From positions 109,650,378-109,714,377 of the forward strand of contig NC_080171.1 in assembly GCF_950295315.1 (NCBI RefSeq): a DNA stretch of 64,000 nucleotides, written 5' to 3'. Numbering within the stretch: position 1 is the stretch's first letter; every line of letters begins with the position of its first letter. The DNA is from Erinaceus europaeus (taxonomy: Eukaryota > Chordata > Mammalia > Eulipotyphla > Erinaceidae). Positions 11,259-21,548 of the stretch are shown here, one piece after another. The notes under the pieces were generated by a model that saw only the letters and a program-made list of their open reading frames with translations, had not been told where the DNA came from and ran no database searches. The position numbers and the translations under genes are program-made.

Positions 11259-11691
11259 GTAAGTAGGGCACCAAAGTAAAAACCCAGTGGTGAGGGGTAG
11301 ACATGTAGCTTCCTGGGCCAGTGAGGGGTGGAAGTGGGCGGGAGGGATGGGTCACAGTCTTTTGGTGGTGGGAATGGTGTTTATGTCTACTCCTAGCAAA
11401 ATGTAGACATATAAATCAGTAGTTAATTAATATGAGAGGGAAAATCAATTGTATGTCTCAAAGTTTCTCAAAACACAAACTGAATCTTTTTAATATATAG
11501 GCTGTGTATTTGATATGCGGACTCTCTCAAAAGCCTAGACCAAGTAGATTAGAAGCATCCAATAGCACAGCTATATACAAGATACTGGATACTATACAGC
11601 AAACCCTAACAAAAGGACTTTTCAAAGTTAACCCAATTACCAAATAATGTGATGATAACATTAACTATCGATTGTCTTTTTGAACCCTAAG
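11259..11691 (+). other. Intron-like segment in L1 3' UTR (GTAAGT...AG)
   Basis: 433 bp that are absent from the otherwise matching L1 at 24927-26603, where ACCAAATT joins directly to ACAGCAGGAACC (25706/25707). The segment begins GTAAGT, ends CCTAAG, has a short pyrimidine run TGTCTTTTTG before the end and possible branch sites (ATTAACT near 11660). The breakpoints cannot be slid, so the GT and AG ends are not an alignment choice. Either this is a retained intron of L1 RNA, or it is an insertion or subfamily difference that mimics one. Confidence 0.55.
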
Positions 11692-12597
11692 ACAGCAGGA
11701 ACCTCACATCTCCACTCACTATAACGGCCCTACTTCCCCCAGTCCTGGAACCCTTGGATAGGACCCACTTTCCCGTATGCGTCTCCCAATCCAAACCAAA
11801 TAATATTGCATCCGCCGATCACAACCTAACCAACGCAATGATTGCCACCTCAACATGCTTCACTTCAGACTGTGTCCAGGGACTTCACGTGTGGAATGAC
11901 AACCCTTCAGCTTCATTACTCGGGTGAGAACTTTCCTTTTATAGTACACTCTAATTTCATCTCAGGTAGTTCACTTTCTAACAAAGTCCCATAACCTAGA
12001 TATACACCAGTTTCTGTGAGAGAGAGCTTATGTGTACACGTATCCATAAACTACTGCAAAATATATACCTGAAAGCAGAAATACACTAGAGTTTGCAGTG
12101 AGTACCTCCCTAACACTTCCTCTCCACTATTCCAAGCTTGGGATCCATGATTGCTCAACAAATTATTTGGCTTCGTATGTTAACTCTCTTTTCAATCACC
12201 AGGTTCCAGATGCCACCAGGATGCTGGCCAGGCTTCCCTGGATTGAAGACCCCACCAATGTGTTCTGGAGCTCAGCTTCCCCAGAGACACACCTTACTAG
12301 GGAAAGAGAGAGGTAGACTGGGAGTATGGACCAACCAGTCAACACCCATGTTCCGCGGGGAAGCAATTACAGATGCCAGACCTTCTACCTTCTGCAACCC
12401 TCAACGACCCTGGGTCCATGCTCCCAGAGGGCTAGAGAATGGGAAAGCTATCATGGGAGGGTTGGGTTATGGAGATTGGGTGGTGGGAATTGTGTGGAGT
12501 TGTACCCCTCCTACCTTATGTTTTTGTTCATTAATCCTTTCTTAAATAAAAAATTTAAAAAAAAAACAAGCTCTTTACCATAGTAAAAAATTGCATT

Positions 12598-12995
12598 CCT
12601 GAGCTAGGTAGATACCTTAATTGTTATGTAAAAGACTCTCATGCCTGAGGCTCCTAGGTCCAAGATTCAATCCCCAGTACCACTATTAGTCAGAGCTGAG
12701 CAGCACTGTGGTCTGTCTTTCTCTCTCTCTAAATATTTTTTATTTATTTAGCTTTATTATCGTATAGAGACAGAGAAATTGAGAGGGGAGGGGGAGATAT
12801 AGAAGGAAAGAGACAGAGAGACACCCTCAGCCCTGCTTCACTACTCATGAAGCTTCCCCCCTGCAGGTGGGAACTAGGAGCTTGAACCTGTGTCCTCATA
12901 CACTGCAATGTATTCACTTAACCAGGTGTGCCACTGCCTGGCCCCTGTCTCTCTCTTCTCTTTCTCTATGTCTCTCATTTAATAAGATGGCTCAG
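12598..12995 (+). mobile_element. SINE-C, split by a SINE-B
   Basis: The 5' part at 12598-12730 (AATTGTTATGTAAAAGACTC, GATTCAATCCCCAGTACC, CAGAGCTGAGCAGCACTGTG, CTGTCTTTCTCTCTCTCT) resumes after the inserted SINE-B as CTGTCTCTCTCTTCTCTTTC at 12955. The repeated CTGTCT-rich text acts as the TSD of the insert. Confidence 0.75.
12731..12954 (-). mobile_element. SINE-B nested in SINE-C
   Basis: Antisense SINE-B: TTTATTTATTTAGC tail, GAGACAGAGAAATTGAGAGG, AGCCCTGCTTCACTACTCAT, GAAGCTTCCCCCCTGCAGGT, and head complement AACCAGGTGTGCCACTGCCT ending GGCCC. It is nearly full length. Confidence 0.88.
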
Positions 12996-13075
12996 TAGTA
13001 GAGTTCATGTCTTATATGTGTGAGCCCTGAGTTCACTTTCTAGGATGACACAGGAAAATCAAGAAAGACAAAAAC
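12996..13075 (+). mobile_element. Possible SINE head fragment
   Basis: AGTAGTAGAGTTCATGTCTT followed by GTGAGCCCTGAGTTCAC looks like a tRNA-related head. It is short and diverged, and ends where the LTR-like element begins. Confidence 0.35.
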
Positions 13076-13462
13076 TGTAGGAGACAACCAAAAGGCAACC
13101 CTCCATTAGGCCCTTGATAAACTAGGCTACTGGGAGGAGGCATGGGAAAGAACACCATGGACTTTGGTTGAACCTGTGATTTCCCCAGTTATGTTGCTAA
13201 CATTAGTAGAACATTGTGACCTGACCTTTGTTTTGCTAGCTGCTGAATAACGCAAAACACATAGAAGAAGTTTGTAAACACCAGGTGCTGCTTCAACTTA
13301 TGTATCCATTTGCTTGTTGTTTAGTTGGTGATGGGAAGTATAAATATATGCCTCAACAGAATAAACTTGCTGTGTCTCTGACACAATCCTCCCTACCCCT
13401 CAACTCTTGTTCCTCCTCTCAGGACTCCCATTCAACCTTGTCCCGCGCAGGATGTGGTGGCA
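13076..13462 (+). mobile_element. Probable solo LTR
   Basis: A 387-bp block starting TGTAGGAGACAACC and ending GGATGTGGTGGCA has LTR architecture: TATA box TATAAATA at 13339-13346, AATAAA at 13360-13365, then a CT-rich U5-like end. The flanks share AAAAAC (13070-13075 and 13466-13471), but the second copy sits 3 bp away from the CA end, so the TSD is imperfect. I saw no internal retroviral sequence. Confidence 0.5.
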
Positions 13463-13504
13463 AGAAAAAACTAGTAGAACATAATTTTAAAATGTCAGAG
13501 TAGG

Positions 13505-13665
13505 ACAGGCAATAGAGATTGCCTAGAGGGTGCTACCTGTGCCATGTGCACAATCCAGGCTAAAGTGTGATCCCCAGTTCCCTGGGTGAAGCTTCAGTGT
13601 TACCATGTTAATCTCCCTCTCTATCTTTCTTTGCCTGAAAAAGTTGCTCTGGCAATTAAAAAAAA
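13505..13665 (+). mobile_element. Old SINE
   Basis: CAGGCAATAGAGATTGCCTA head-like text, then GTGATCCCCAGTTCCCTGG, GAAGCTTCAGTG, TCCCTCTCTATCTTTC and an A-run at 13658-13668. It is diverged. Confidence 0.5.
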
Positions 13666-13740
13666 AATAAGCAAATAAGTTAATTAAATGGCAGAGCAGC
13701 GCTCTGGTTCCTTTCATTAAAATAAATTGAGTTAAGAAAA

Positions 13741-13965
13741 TTCAGGGCTGAAGAGATAACTCAGTGGGAAGGGTGTGAGACTAGCCATGCATGTGGTCCA
13801 GGTTCTAATCCCAAAGCCATATGGGCTGTTCTATAGCCCAGAAGGAAGCTCAGGAGCTGTTGTGTCCCTCCCTCTTTCTGTTTCTATACTAATGGAAAAT
13901 CATCCCAAAGTAGTGACATCATGCATGTATGAGGCCCTGGCTTCACACAAATAAATAAAAAAGTG
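13741..13965 (+). mobile_element. Old SINE
   Basis: AGAGATAACTCAGTGGGAAG, GGTTCTAATCCCAAAGCC, GGAAGCTCAGGAGCTG, TCCCTCCCTCTTTCTG and a CAAATAAATAAAAAA tail mark a diverged tRNA-related SINE with a non-standard middle. Confidence 0.5.
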
Positions 13966-14270
13966 TTGACAGATAAAATCAAGAAAGTAAAAAATTAAGT
14001 CTAAAGTGTGTCCAAATATTCATTTTCATTTATATTTCTGATTAACACAGAACTGATTTCATAATTTTAAGTTATGATAAATTTACCATTGTGAAAGAAT
14101 CCAAGAAAGTCATAGTTATATAGGAATTTCCTCACGCCAGAGGGACAAAGTTCTCTAGAGGCTCCTTCGTGCTACCAAAACAAATAATAATTCCAGATGG
14201 AATTTGATTGACAAGATGAAATCAATGCATCTGGGGACCACTCTTAATACTATTTAAAAATAAAATTCTT

Positions 14271-14603
14271 GGGAGTCGGGAGGTAGCGCAGCTGGTGAAG
14301 CCACGTGGTGCAAAGCGCAAGGATCAGCATCAGGATCCCTGTTGGCAAACGCTAGTAGTAGTAGGATCCCTGTTTGAGCCCATGGCTCCCCAACTGTAGG
14401 GGATTTGCTTCACAAGTGGTGCAACAGGTGTGCAGGTGTCTATCTTTGTCTTCCCCATCTCTGTCTTCCCCTCCTCTCTCCATTTCTCTCTGTCCTAACA
14501 ATGATGATATCAATAACAACAACAATAACTACTACAACAATAAAAAAAAACAAGGGCAACAAAAGGGAAAATAAATAAATAAAATATAAAAAAATAAAAA
14601 ACC
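14271..14603 (+). mobile_element. SINE-A with 9-bp TSD
   Basis: GGGAGTCGGGAGGTAGCGCA head, CT-rich block, AACAACAACAATAACTAC block and AAATAAATAAA tail. TSD AAAATTCTT at 14262-14270 and 14604-14612. Inside the head a GTAGTAGTAGGATCCCTGTT segment repeats the preceding AGGATCCCTGTT, a small internal duplication. Confidence 0.93.
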
Positions 14604-14636
14604 AAAATTCTTATCAGTACTAGCAAACTTGGAATT

Positions 14637-14757
14637 ATTTTATTTTATTTGTTTAATTTAATTTATTTATTTGAGAGAAAGATGCAGATAGAGGCATAGA
14701 AATACCAGAGCACTGCTCAGCTCTGGCTATGGTTGTGTGGGGGATTGAACCTGGGAA
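14637..14757 (-). mobile_element. SINE-C with 13-bp TSD
   Basis: Antisense: TTATTTATTTGAGAGAAAGA, CCAGAGCACTGCTCAGCTCT, then GGGGATTGAACCTGGG. It lacks the far 5' head. It is flanked by CAAACTTGGAATT at 14624-14636 and 14758-14770. Confidence 0.9.
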
Positions 14758-14770
14758 CAAACTTGGAATT

Positions 14771-15100
14771 CTTTAGTTCTTAAATGGAGCAGTATTGGCA
14801 TGATTTTATAAAACATACTGATGATCATATACAATTCAGCTCTAATACATTCAATACCATACAAAATGATGATCAGGCAACCTGCATTGAAATATCCATA
14901 TTCTGTTTTGTTAACGAAAGGAGACCACTACACTAATATGGCACCAGAATTATTTCCCATAGATCTACATGGAGAGCGTGGAGAGCATCTTTTCAAAAAA
15001 GAGACCTGAGCACTTCAGTACAGATGTATTCCCACTTAATTTTGATAGATGAATTTAAAATGATATAACTGGAAGTAGATGAAGGGGTTTTTCCCATGCA
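14771..15100. other. No recognised feature
   Basis: AT-rich sequence between a SINE and an old antisense L1. It may be more of that L1, but I see no readable similarity. Confidence 0.35.
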
Positions 15101-15450
15101 CATTACCAAGTTATTTTTTTGGTTCCCAAATCCTGAGTATTGTGATTAATGTTGCAAGGCATTTGGGGGTATTCTCAGGAAACTGCAGAAATATTTCTTT
15201 GTGAGAATAAAAATCCTATAAATCAGTATTTCCTCAATAAAATGATACTGAAATTGAAAAACAGAAAAAGAAAACATACATCTTTGAGTTACTGTTTACT
15301 TATTCTTGGTGTAAATACCCAGAAGTTCAACAGTTGGATTATTATTATTTTTAAGACCTAATGTATTGATTTCCATAATGACCACACTGATTTTCATTCC
15401 TTCCAACAATATATGAGAGATTACCTCTCTCCATATCCTCCCCAACAAAC
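15100..15450 (-). mobile_element. Old L1 ORF2 C-terminal fragment, antisense
   Basis: The reverse complement of 15300-15440 carries the L1 region between the Cys/His motif and ORF2 end in decayed form: GGGGAGGATATGGAGAGAGG, CAACTGTTGAACTTCTGG, then GGTATTTACACCAAGAAT (LLGIYTKN). It is much more diverged than the L1 at 8.06 kb. Confidence 0.6.
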
Positions 15451-15572
15451 TATGCAATGTAAGAGTATAAAGTCAGGAAAATACATCATACTATCTCTAG
15501 CCCCAAAGCAGGAAAGGTCATAATGAAATTTGGGGCTTGGTATAAAATAACTGTGCTAAATGTCACTCTTTT

Positions 15573-15860
15573 GAGGCAAGTCAGTGGTGCACTCAGTAGA
15601 GTGCATAAGTTACCATGGACAAGGACCCAGGTTAAAGTCTTTGGTCACCATCTGCAAGGGGGAGCTTCATAAGCAGTGGATCAATGCTACAACTGCCTCT
15701 CTTTCCATCTCTCTCCCTCTCTTTGTCACACTGTATTTATCAGAAAGAAAAAAAAGCAAAAGAAAAGGGAAAGAAAAGAAAGGAAAAAGAAAGAAAAACC
15801 TCGAGAAGTGATGAGTCACTGTACTGGTACCAAACTCCAACCATAATCCTGTTGACAAAG
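15573..15860 (+). mobile_element. Old SINE (A/B-like)
   Basis: AGTCAGTGGTGCACTCAGTA head, GACAAGGACCCAGGTTAAAG, GGGGGAGCTTCATAAGCAGT, CT-rich block, A/G-rich run 15741-15798, then a tail module AGTCACTGTACTGGTACCAA resembling the SINE-A 3' end. Confidence 0.65.
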
Positions 15861-17305
15861 CAAACAAGCAAGTTATTTCACTCTTTACCGAAATCTTTCT
15901 AGGTTTTTGTATATCACACTCTTAGCCTAGATAACTTGCCTTAGTCCTCACTCTCTACCCCTTTTATCCCATTCTTCTCAGAATGCTCTCTGGCATTTGT
16001 TCTTGGCAAAGTCAAGTAAACTGACTTACATTTAACCAATTTTGAGTTTTCCCTTAATTTCTTAATTGTACTTGGTGCTTAGAAAGTTTCAGCTAGTTCT
16101 GAATAAACAAATTGCAGGACTTTCAGCAGTCAGATGGAATATTTGTCTGTGTCCTCATGAGAAAAGAATGTGGGGGAAAGCCAGCACTAACTTTATTTTA
16201 AAATTTCATCTATTTTACTTTTTTTTGCAAGAATGGAAAGACTTTATTGATGTTTGAACATACTGTGGAGGCCAGCACAATGCTTAAATCAACTTTCCTA
16301 CTCTCTAGCTTCAGGGAAAAAATTTTTTATACAGATAAAGGACTGGGAAAAAAAAAAGAGGGAAGATATGTTCCAGGACAAAGAGGAGAGGACATGAGGC
16401 CACCTCCTTAACCATTAACTCTTGTGCTGGGTCTCATTATATTAAAAGGTCAAGGTAATTAGGAACTGATGGAGGGTGTGAATCTCAAGTAGGACAATGA
16501 TCTGAGCACTACTTTTATTCAACTACAAATCCTCCTTTGATCTGCATGGTGATTTGCACACAGTAGGCACTGGATAGATATGGGATTTAACAAATAGAGG
16601 AGTCAGAGTACTGACATAAGTATTATTTTGGAGTGAAAAGATTAAAGCCAGGGAAAGTCTTATCTGAACTTTCTTTACCTAGCATAAGTAGAACCTCCCC
16701 CTTAAATAATTGCTATTAATCCATCTCCAGGGAGTTTGCTGTGAATTCAATTGCTGTAAAGACAGATTTCTCCTTGCCATTAGCATAAATAATCATAGGC
16801 CTTTCATATTTTCCATCAAGACACTTAAACCCTTCTAGTTAAATTAGTATATAAATCTTTGTTTCTGGCTATTTAAGATTTGACTTATAATTAGTAGTTA
16901 CTAAGCAACTAGTAACTGCACCTGTAAATAAGCCTTATATTTTCATCTGTTAATCTATATAATGTCTTTTTTTTTTACATTAACTAAAGATGGTAGAGAA
17001 AAAAAAATCCTCCCATTAAAACTGTGATGAAATTTGAGCTGTTTATTGATTACAGACATCTTGTTTTCAATGACTGATTTCCAGACCTCTCTACTAGTTT
17101 AGTTATTTGATTGCTAATTGATCCCTGACATTTTCTGAGAAGATAATAAAAGGTCACAGATGATTTGCAAGACAGTCAATTTAGTAGAGTGTTCAATTCA
17201 TCCCATGTTGACAGTTGTATCAGTTGTCAATACATTTTCTGAACTGGGCATCTATGATGTTCAAATATTTTCCACCTTCAGAACACATTGAAAACAGTAA
17301 TTTCA
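15861..17305. other. Repeat-poor unique sequence
   Basis: The longest clean non-repetitive stretch in the first third of the window. From about 16640 it is dense in homeodomain-type AT motifs (CTATTAATCC, TTATAATTAG, AATAATCATA) and contains a palindromic X-box-like site at 16897. No open frame suggests an exon. It is a candidate conserved non-coding element, by inference only. Confidence 0.4.
16897..16916. promoter_or_regulatory. X-box-like palindrome
   Basis: GTTACTAAGCAACTAGTAAC. GTTAC-N3-GCAAC fits the two half-sites bound by RFX factors (GTNRC...GYAAC), and outer arms GTTACTA and TAGTAAC form a perfect 7-bp inverted repeat around AGCAAC. Binding is not shown by sequence alone. Confidence 0.3.
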
Positions 17306-17309
17306 GTGA

Positions 17310-17423
17310 CTAGGGAGGAGGTGATACAAGTGGGTATAGTACTGGTCTGTCAAGTATAAGGTCCCAGATACTACTGCTGGCATCAGAGCAGGTTAGTGCT
17401 CTGGTTCTTCCTTTCTCATTACT

Positions 17424-17425
<2 letters not shown>
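17310..17425 (+). mobile_element. SINE-D, diverged
   Basis: AAGTGGGTATAGTACTGGTC, GTCAAGTATAAGGTCCCAG, GCATCAGAGCAGGTTAGTGC, TCTGGTTCTTCCTTTCTCAT then straight into the CA array that replaced its tail. Confidence 0.6.

Positions 17426-17478
<53 letters not shown>
17425..17478. repeat. (CA)n microsatellite
   Basis: Uninterrupted CA array of about 26 units at the 3' end of a SINE. Confidence 0.97.
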
Positions 17479-17481
<3 letters not shown>

Positions 17482-17562
17482 CTGATTTTATCTATTGAAG
17501 CTAAATGTAAACCACCTCTCTATGTGACAATAAGTTAGGAATTGTCACACCAGTATTTTGAA

Positions 17563-17625
17563 GAGGGAGGAGGAGGAGGCAGAGGAGGAAGAGAAGGAAG
17601 AAGAGTAAAATGAGGAGGAGGTCTC
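17563..17625. repeat. GA-rich (GGA)n tract
   Basis: Purine-only stretch of GGAGGAGGA and AGAGGAAGAG units on the plus strand. Confidence 0.85.
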
Positions 17626-18350
17626 TACAGACCTTAGTAATGCTCTAAATAATCTCCCCAATGTTTTGTTTGTAGGAACCATTTTATAGATGGAAGGAGG
17701 CTGGAAAACTAGGTGGGCTCAAGGGCAAGCGGCAAGGGCCCTCAGATGTCATTAGGTCTTCCTCACTCCTAGATCATAGCCTCCTAGATTGTGATGGCTT
17801 CACATCCAGCTTTTTACTAGAGCAAATCCTATAGTAAATCTGAAATTACTCTTTAATATTTTCAAAGGGCCAATGAAACAGGAACTGGGTTCAGGCTGTG
17901 AATCTTTTATTTTCCAATTTGGTGTCTAGCATGTTAACTGGGGGCAGAGTACACATAGCTATATACTTGTTCAACCCAATTAACCAGTCTCAGGTCCTAT
18001 CTTCCCACGAGGATAATGTTAGACTTCCATGTTAGACTGCCATGCCCTTTTGGAATTACAGTTTCACTCTGATTATCACAGTCTTCCCATGGGTGTCTTC
18101 TATGTGATTGCACTTCTTGGTATTCCTGGCTACTCTCTTGACCCATCAGGATAGTTGTGACCCAAAGACGGCACACTCCTTTTTGTACCTTGCTATGAAA
18201 GGGGTAAGGGGGCACCATAACTTTCTGATCCCTAAGTTATACCTGTGTATTCTTTCATTCTGCTCAAAACTAGTCCACCATGTGGAGTCACAAAAAAAAT
18301 TATAGATAAGGGGGTCAGTCTTCCTTTGTAGGTGCGGGTTCTCCTGAAGA
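17626..18350. other. No recognised feature
   Basis: Unique-looking sequence of moderate GC. The minus-strand frame at 17997-18218 has no recognisable domain. Confidence 0.4.
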
Positions 18351-18364
18351 ATACTGAAGATTTT

Positions 18365-18727
18365 TTTTCCCCTTCAGGGTTATTGTTGGGACTCAGTGCC
18401 TGCTCTAAGAATCCACTGCTCCTGGAAGCTATTTTTTCCCTTTTGTTGCCCTTGTTGTTTATCGTTGTTGTTATTATTATTGTTGTTATTGCTGTCATTG
18501 TTGTTGGATAGGACAGAGAGAGAAATCAAGAGAGGAGGTGAAGACAGAGAGGGGAAGAGAAAGATAGACACCTGAAGACCTGCTTCACCACTTGTGAAGC
18601 TACCACTTCCCTCCCCCCCACCCTGCCCCACAGGTGGGAAGCTGGGGGCTCGAACCAAGATCCTTACACCGGTCCTTCTGTTTTGCACCATGTGTGCTTA
18701 ACTTGCTGCTCTACCGCCTAGCCCCCC
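18365..18727 (-). mobile_element. Full-length SINE-A with 14-bp TSD
   Basis: Complete antisense copy with 3' module (CAGGGTTATTGTTGGGACTC, AATCCACTGCTCCTGG), TTG/TTA-rich block, GGACAGAGAGAGAAATCAAG, CT complement and head ending AACTTGCTGCTCTACCGCCT. TSD ATACTGAAGATTTT at 18351-18364 and 18728-18741. It defines the long form of the family. Confidence 0.96.
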
Positions 18728-18741
18728 ATACTGAAGATTTT

Positions 18742-19740
18742 AATCTATGAAATATTTAAACTTTGTTTCTTAAGTGCTAGAAGCTTTAAGTGTTTTCTTC
18801 ATGATTTGATCATTACCGAATTTTCCTGGCTCCCTCTTCATTCATTGTATTTCATTCACTGAATTAAACTTAATATTGACTGGAGAGTAAGTGTCACAAG
18901 AAAACTCCCAGGAGAAGAGTAGAAACAGGAGTAGTAAAACCCATCTATCCCCAAGAGGGTGAGACACAAAAACCTAAAAATATTTCAGGAAAGAGTGATT
19001 TTTTTATTGTTGTTGTCATCAGGGTTATAAGGGTAGCTACAAGACAGGTGGAATTAGTTTTGGCAAGGAAAACAGGAGATAAAGTGCATCTTGTCAAGAA
19101 GCAAAGAGTCCCTAGGAGCAGCCAAAGAAAAGTACGGTAAAGTCTATACTACTTTAAAACCTCCATCTAAAAATTTTCAGAACTCACTCCTCCCTCTTAG
19201 CTAAAACTGAAGTCACAGCCATGGTTAAACTTTTCTGACTTGACATGATTTTGGTTGGATGATAGCCAGACTTAGGCAATGGATAAGTCCTAGCTCCAAA
19301 TTTTGAGTCATTCTGAAATGTTTTAATTTTTTAAAAAATAAAACACATCCCATTGTCTTCAGAGACAGTAGCACTAAGCAATTATCTCACCTCACCATCA
19401 TCTTTAAGAGACAGCAAACATATAGGAAATTAACTTCTTCTCAGAACTTCAGCCAGCACACACCAGAATGACATCCCATTGTTCTTCCTTGTTAATATTT
19501 AGTGAAAATTAGTTTTCCTTTCCTTCATTACTGCTTATCACAAATTCCTTTCCTTTCATTAATTTTTATGTGCATATTCACTTATTCCATGGATCAATCT
19601 ACAGGTGTTCCAGACTCACAAACAGCAACTGAAATTGCTGATTTATGACCCCAGAGATCACTCATTATCCCATTCCTTTGTGTTCCCAAGAATGTACCTG
19701 AATATCCTGTCAGAAATCAGTTCTGTAAAAATAGGCATAC
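18742..19740. other. No recognised feature
   Basis: AT-rich unique-looking sequence. I checked both strands for repeat heads, A-tails and open frames and saw none that convince. Confidence 0.4.
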
Positions 19741-20090
19741 ACCTGTCCCATTAGGGAAAGATAGAAACAGATTGGGGGTAGGGATCAACCTGCCAACACC
19801 CCTGTTCAGCAGAGAAGGAACTACAGAAGCCAGACCTTCCACCTTCTGCACCCTATAAAGAATTTTGGTCCATGTGGTCCAGGATGTGGCACACTAGATA
19901 AAGTGCTGGACTCTCCAAGCATGAGGTCTTGAATTTGATCTCTAGCAACACATGTACCAGAGTGATATCTGGTTCTTTCTCTCTCTTCCTAGCCTTCTCA
20001 TTAATAAATAAAAATAAAATATTAAATAATAAAAAAAGAATTTGGTCCATACCCCCAGAGGGATAAAAAATAGGGAAACTTCCAGTGGAG
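19741..20090 (+). mobile_element. L1 3' UTR fragment interrupted by SINE-D
   Basis: Matches the terminal L1 UTR (CCCATTAGGGAAAGATAGAA, CCAGACCTTCCACCTTCTGC), interrupted at 19875-20034, resuming ACCCCCAGAGGGATAAAAAA and stopping at AACTTCCAGTGGAG without its end or tail. It abuts the antisense L1 5' half, sharing AAACTTCC at the join. Confidence 0.85.
19875..20034 (+). mobile_element. SINE-D inserted in L1 UTR, with TSD
   Basis: GATAAAGTGCTGGACTCTCC, GCATGAGGTCTTGAATTTGA, GAGTGATATCTGGTTCTTTC and a TCTCATTAATAAATAAA tail. Flanks AAAGAATTTTGGTCCAT (19858-19874) and AAAGAATTTGGTCCAT (20035-20050) differ by one T. Confidence 0.92.
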
Positions 20091-20104
20091 AAACTTCCCT
20101 GCTT

Positions 20105-20566
20105 CGTTGTTCTGTCTAAGTGTGAGAGTGGGGTGTTGAAGTCTCCCACTATTATTGTATTACTATTGATGTATTTTTGTACTTCTTTCAGTAGGTTTCT
20201 GATGTATTTAGAAGGTCCCTCACTGGGTGCATAGAGGTTAATAATTGTTAAATCTTCTTGGTTGATTGATCCTCTAATCATTATGTAATGGCCTTGCCTA
20301 TCTTTTATTACTTTACTTAACTTAAAGTCTATGGTGTCATAGATGAGAATGTCTGTTCCTGCTTTTTTGTGGTCCATTAGCCATAGGATAGTTTTCCATC
20401 CTTTCACTTTAAGTCTGTGTTTGTCTTGTTGGGTCAGGTGGGATTCTTGCACGCAGCATATGGTTGTGTTGTGTTTTCTGATCCATCCTCCCACTCTGTG
20501 CCTTTTAATGAGTAAATTTAAGCCAATGACATTTACTGATGTTATGGATTTAATGTGTTGATGCAT
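20105..20566 (-). pseudogene. L1 ORF2 endonuclease N-terminal fragment
   Basis: An open frame from an ATG at 20566 gives the start of the L1 APE-type endonuclease: TICCVQESHLTQQDKHRLKV contains the catalytic Glu, and IIVGDFNTPLSHLDR contains the Asp and Asn of the active site. It stops matching after DRTTKQ, where the frame runs into unrelated L1 UTR and SINE sequence. Everything from the later endonuclease to the RT is absent. Confidence 0.9.
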
Positions 20567-20639
20567 TATTATTCAATAATTTTTTTATTTTCTCTGATAT
20601 ATGTCAAGTATTATGGTGATGTTCTTGTTTGTAAGAGGT

Positions 20640-21548
20640 CTTTTAGAACCTCTTTCAGGGTAAGGTTGGTGATGGTTTCCTCTTTAACTGTTGTCTGTCT
20701 GAGAAGTTTTTGGTCACTCCATCTAGTTTGAATGAACGTCTAGCAGGATATATTATCCTTGGTTGAAACCCTTTTTCATTGAGGGCTCGATAGATATCTT
20801 GCCATTCTCTTCTGGCTTTTAGCGTTTAAGTGGAAAAGTCTGCTGATGGTCTAATGGGTTTTCCCCTGTATGTGACTTTTTGTTTTTCTCTTGCAACCTT
20901 TAGGATCCTTTCTCTGTCCTTACTTCTTTTCATTGTAACTATGATGTGTCTTGGTGCCTTCAGGTCTGGGTTGATTCTGTTTGGGACTCTCTGAGACTCT
21001 TGGATCTTAATGTCCTTTCTGTTGTTTAGGTCTCAGAAATTTTCTTCTATTATTTCCTCTAGAATGTTTACTTCCCTTTCCTCTCTTTCTTCCTCTGGTA
21101 GGCCAATTATATGAATGTTACTTATTTTGAGATTATCCCATATATTTCTGTTGTTGTTTTCAGTGTCTCTCAATCTCTTTTTGAGCTCTTTTACCTCTTT
21201 CTTAGTTTTATCTAGCTCATCCTCTGTCTGGATAATTCTGTTTTCTGCTTCTGTTAATCTGCTTTCCCTTCCCTCAGCTTCTTTCTTCAGTTCAGTTATA
21301 GTATTAGCTTGTTCTTCTAATTAGCCTTTTAGCTCAGCTATTTCAGCTTTCAGTTCTCTAATTACATTGAGGTAGCTAGTATTTTCCTTGAGGGCCTCAT
21401 CTGTTGTTTCCCTAGTTCTGATAGCCCTTTCCTCTATAGTTGTCTTCATTTCTGTGATTACTAGGTTTTTTATTACTTGCATACTTTTCTTATCTATGGT
21501 TACTTCTGACTGATTTGGAGTTTGTTCTGGGCTCCTGTCTTGATTCAT
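20640..21548 (-). pseudogene. L1 ORF1, degenerate
   Basis: ORF1p is the trimeric RNA-binding chaperone of L1. An N-terminal segment MNQDRSPEQTPNQSEV leads into a heptad-rich coiled coil (NVIRELKAEIAELKG, TEAENRIIQTEDELDKTKKE), then decayed RRM and C-terminal sequence (GKTH, QRTARYLSS-like, FQPRIIYPA-like in shifted frames). An in-frame stop is at 21321-21323 and further frameshifts follow. The downstream end is approximate. Confidence 0.8.

Larger units (their letters stand above)
8064..12567 (+). mobile_element. 5'-truncated L1 (4.5 kb) with AAGCTCTTTA TSD
   Basis: Non-LTR retrotransposon. It starts inside ORF2 at the codons for the Asp-His pair that ends the endonuclease domain, contains the reverse transcriptase and C-terminal regions, then a 3' UTR of about 1.35 kb with an AAATAAA signal and A-rich tail at 12544-12566. 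AAGCTCTTTA occurs at 8054-8063 and 12568-12577, so the insertion boundaries are clear. ORF1, the 5' UTR and most of the endonuclease are missing, and ORF2 is broken, so it cannot move by itself. Confidence 0.95.

Noticed and set aside
12098..12583. Overlapping small ORFs with similar peptides (MDQPVNTHVPRGSNYR and relatives) that recur near 841, 5055, 12326, 26109, 32865 and 45301
   Set aside because: They look like a conserved small protein family, but all lie in copies of the same L1 3' UTR, in both strands and several frames, and carry stops and frameshifts freely. The conservation is that of the repeat.
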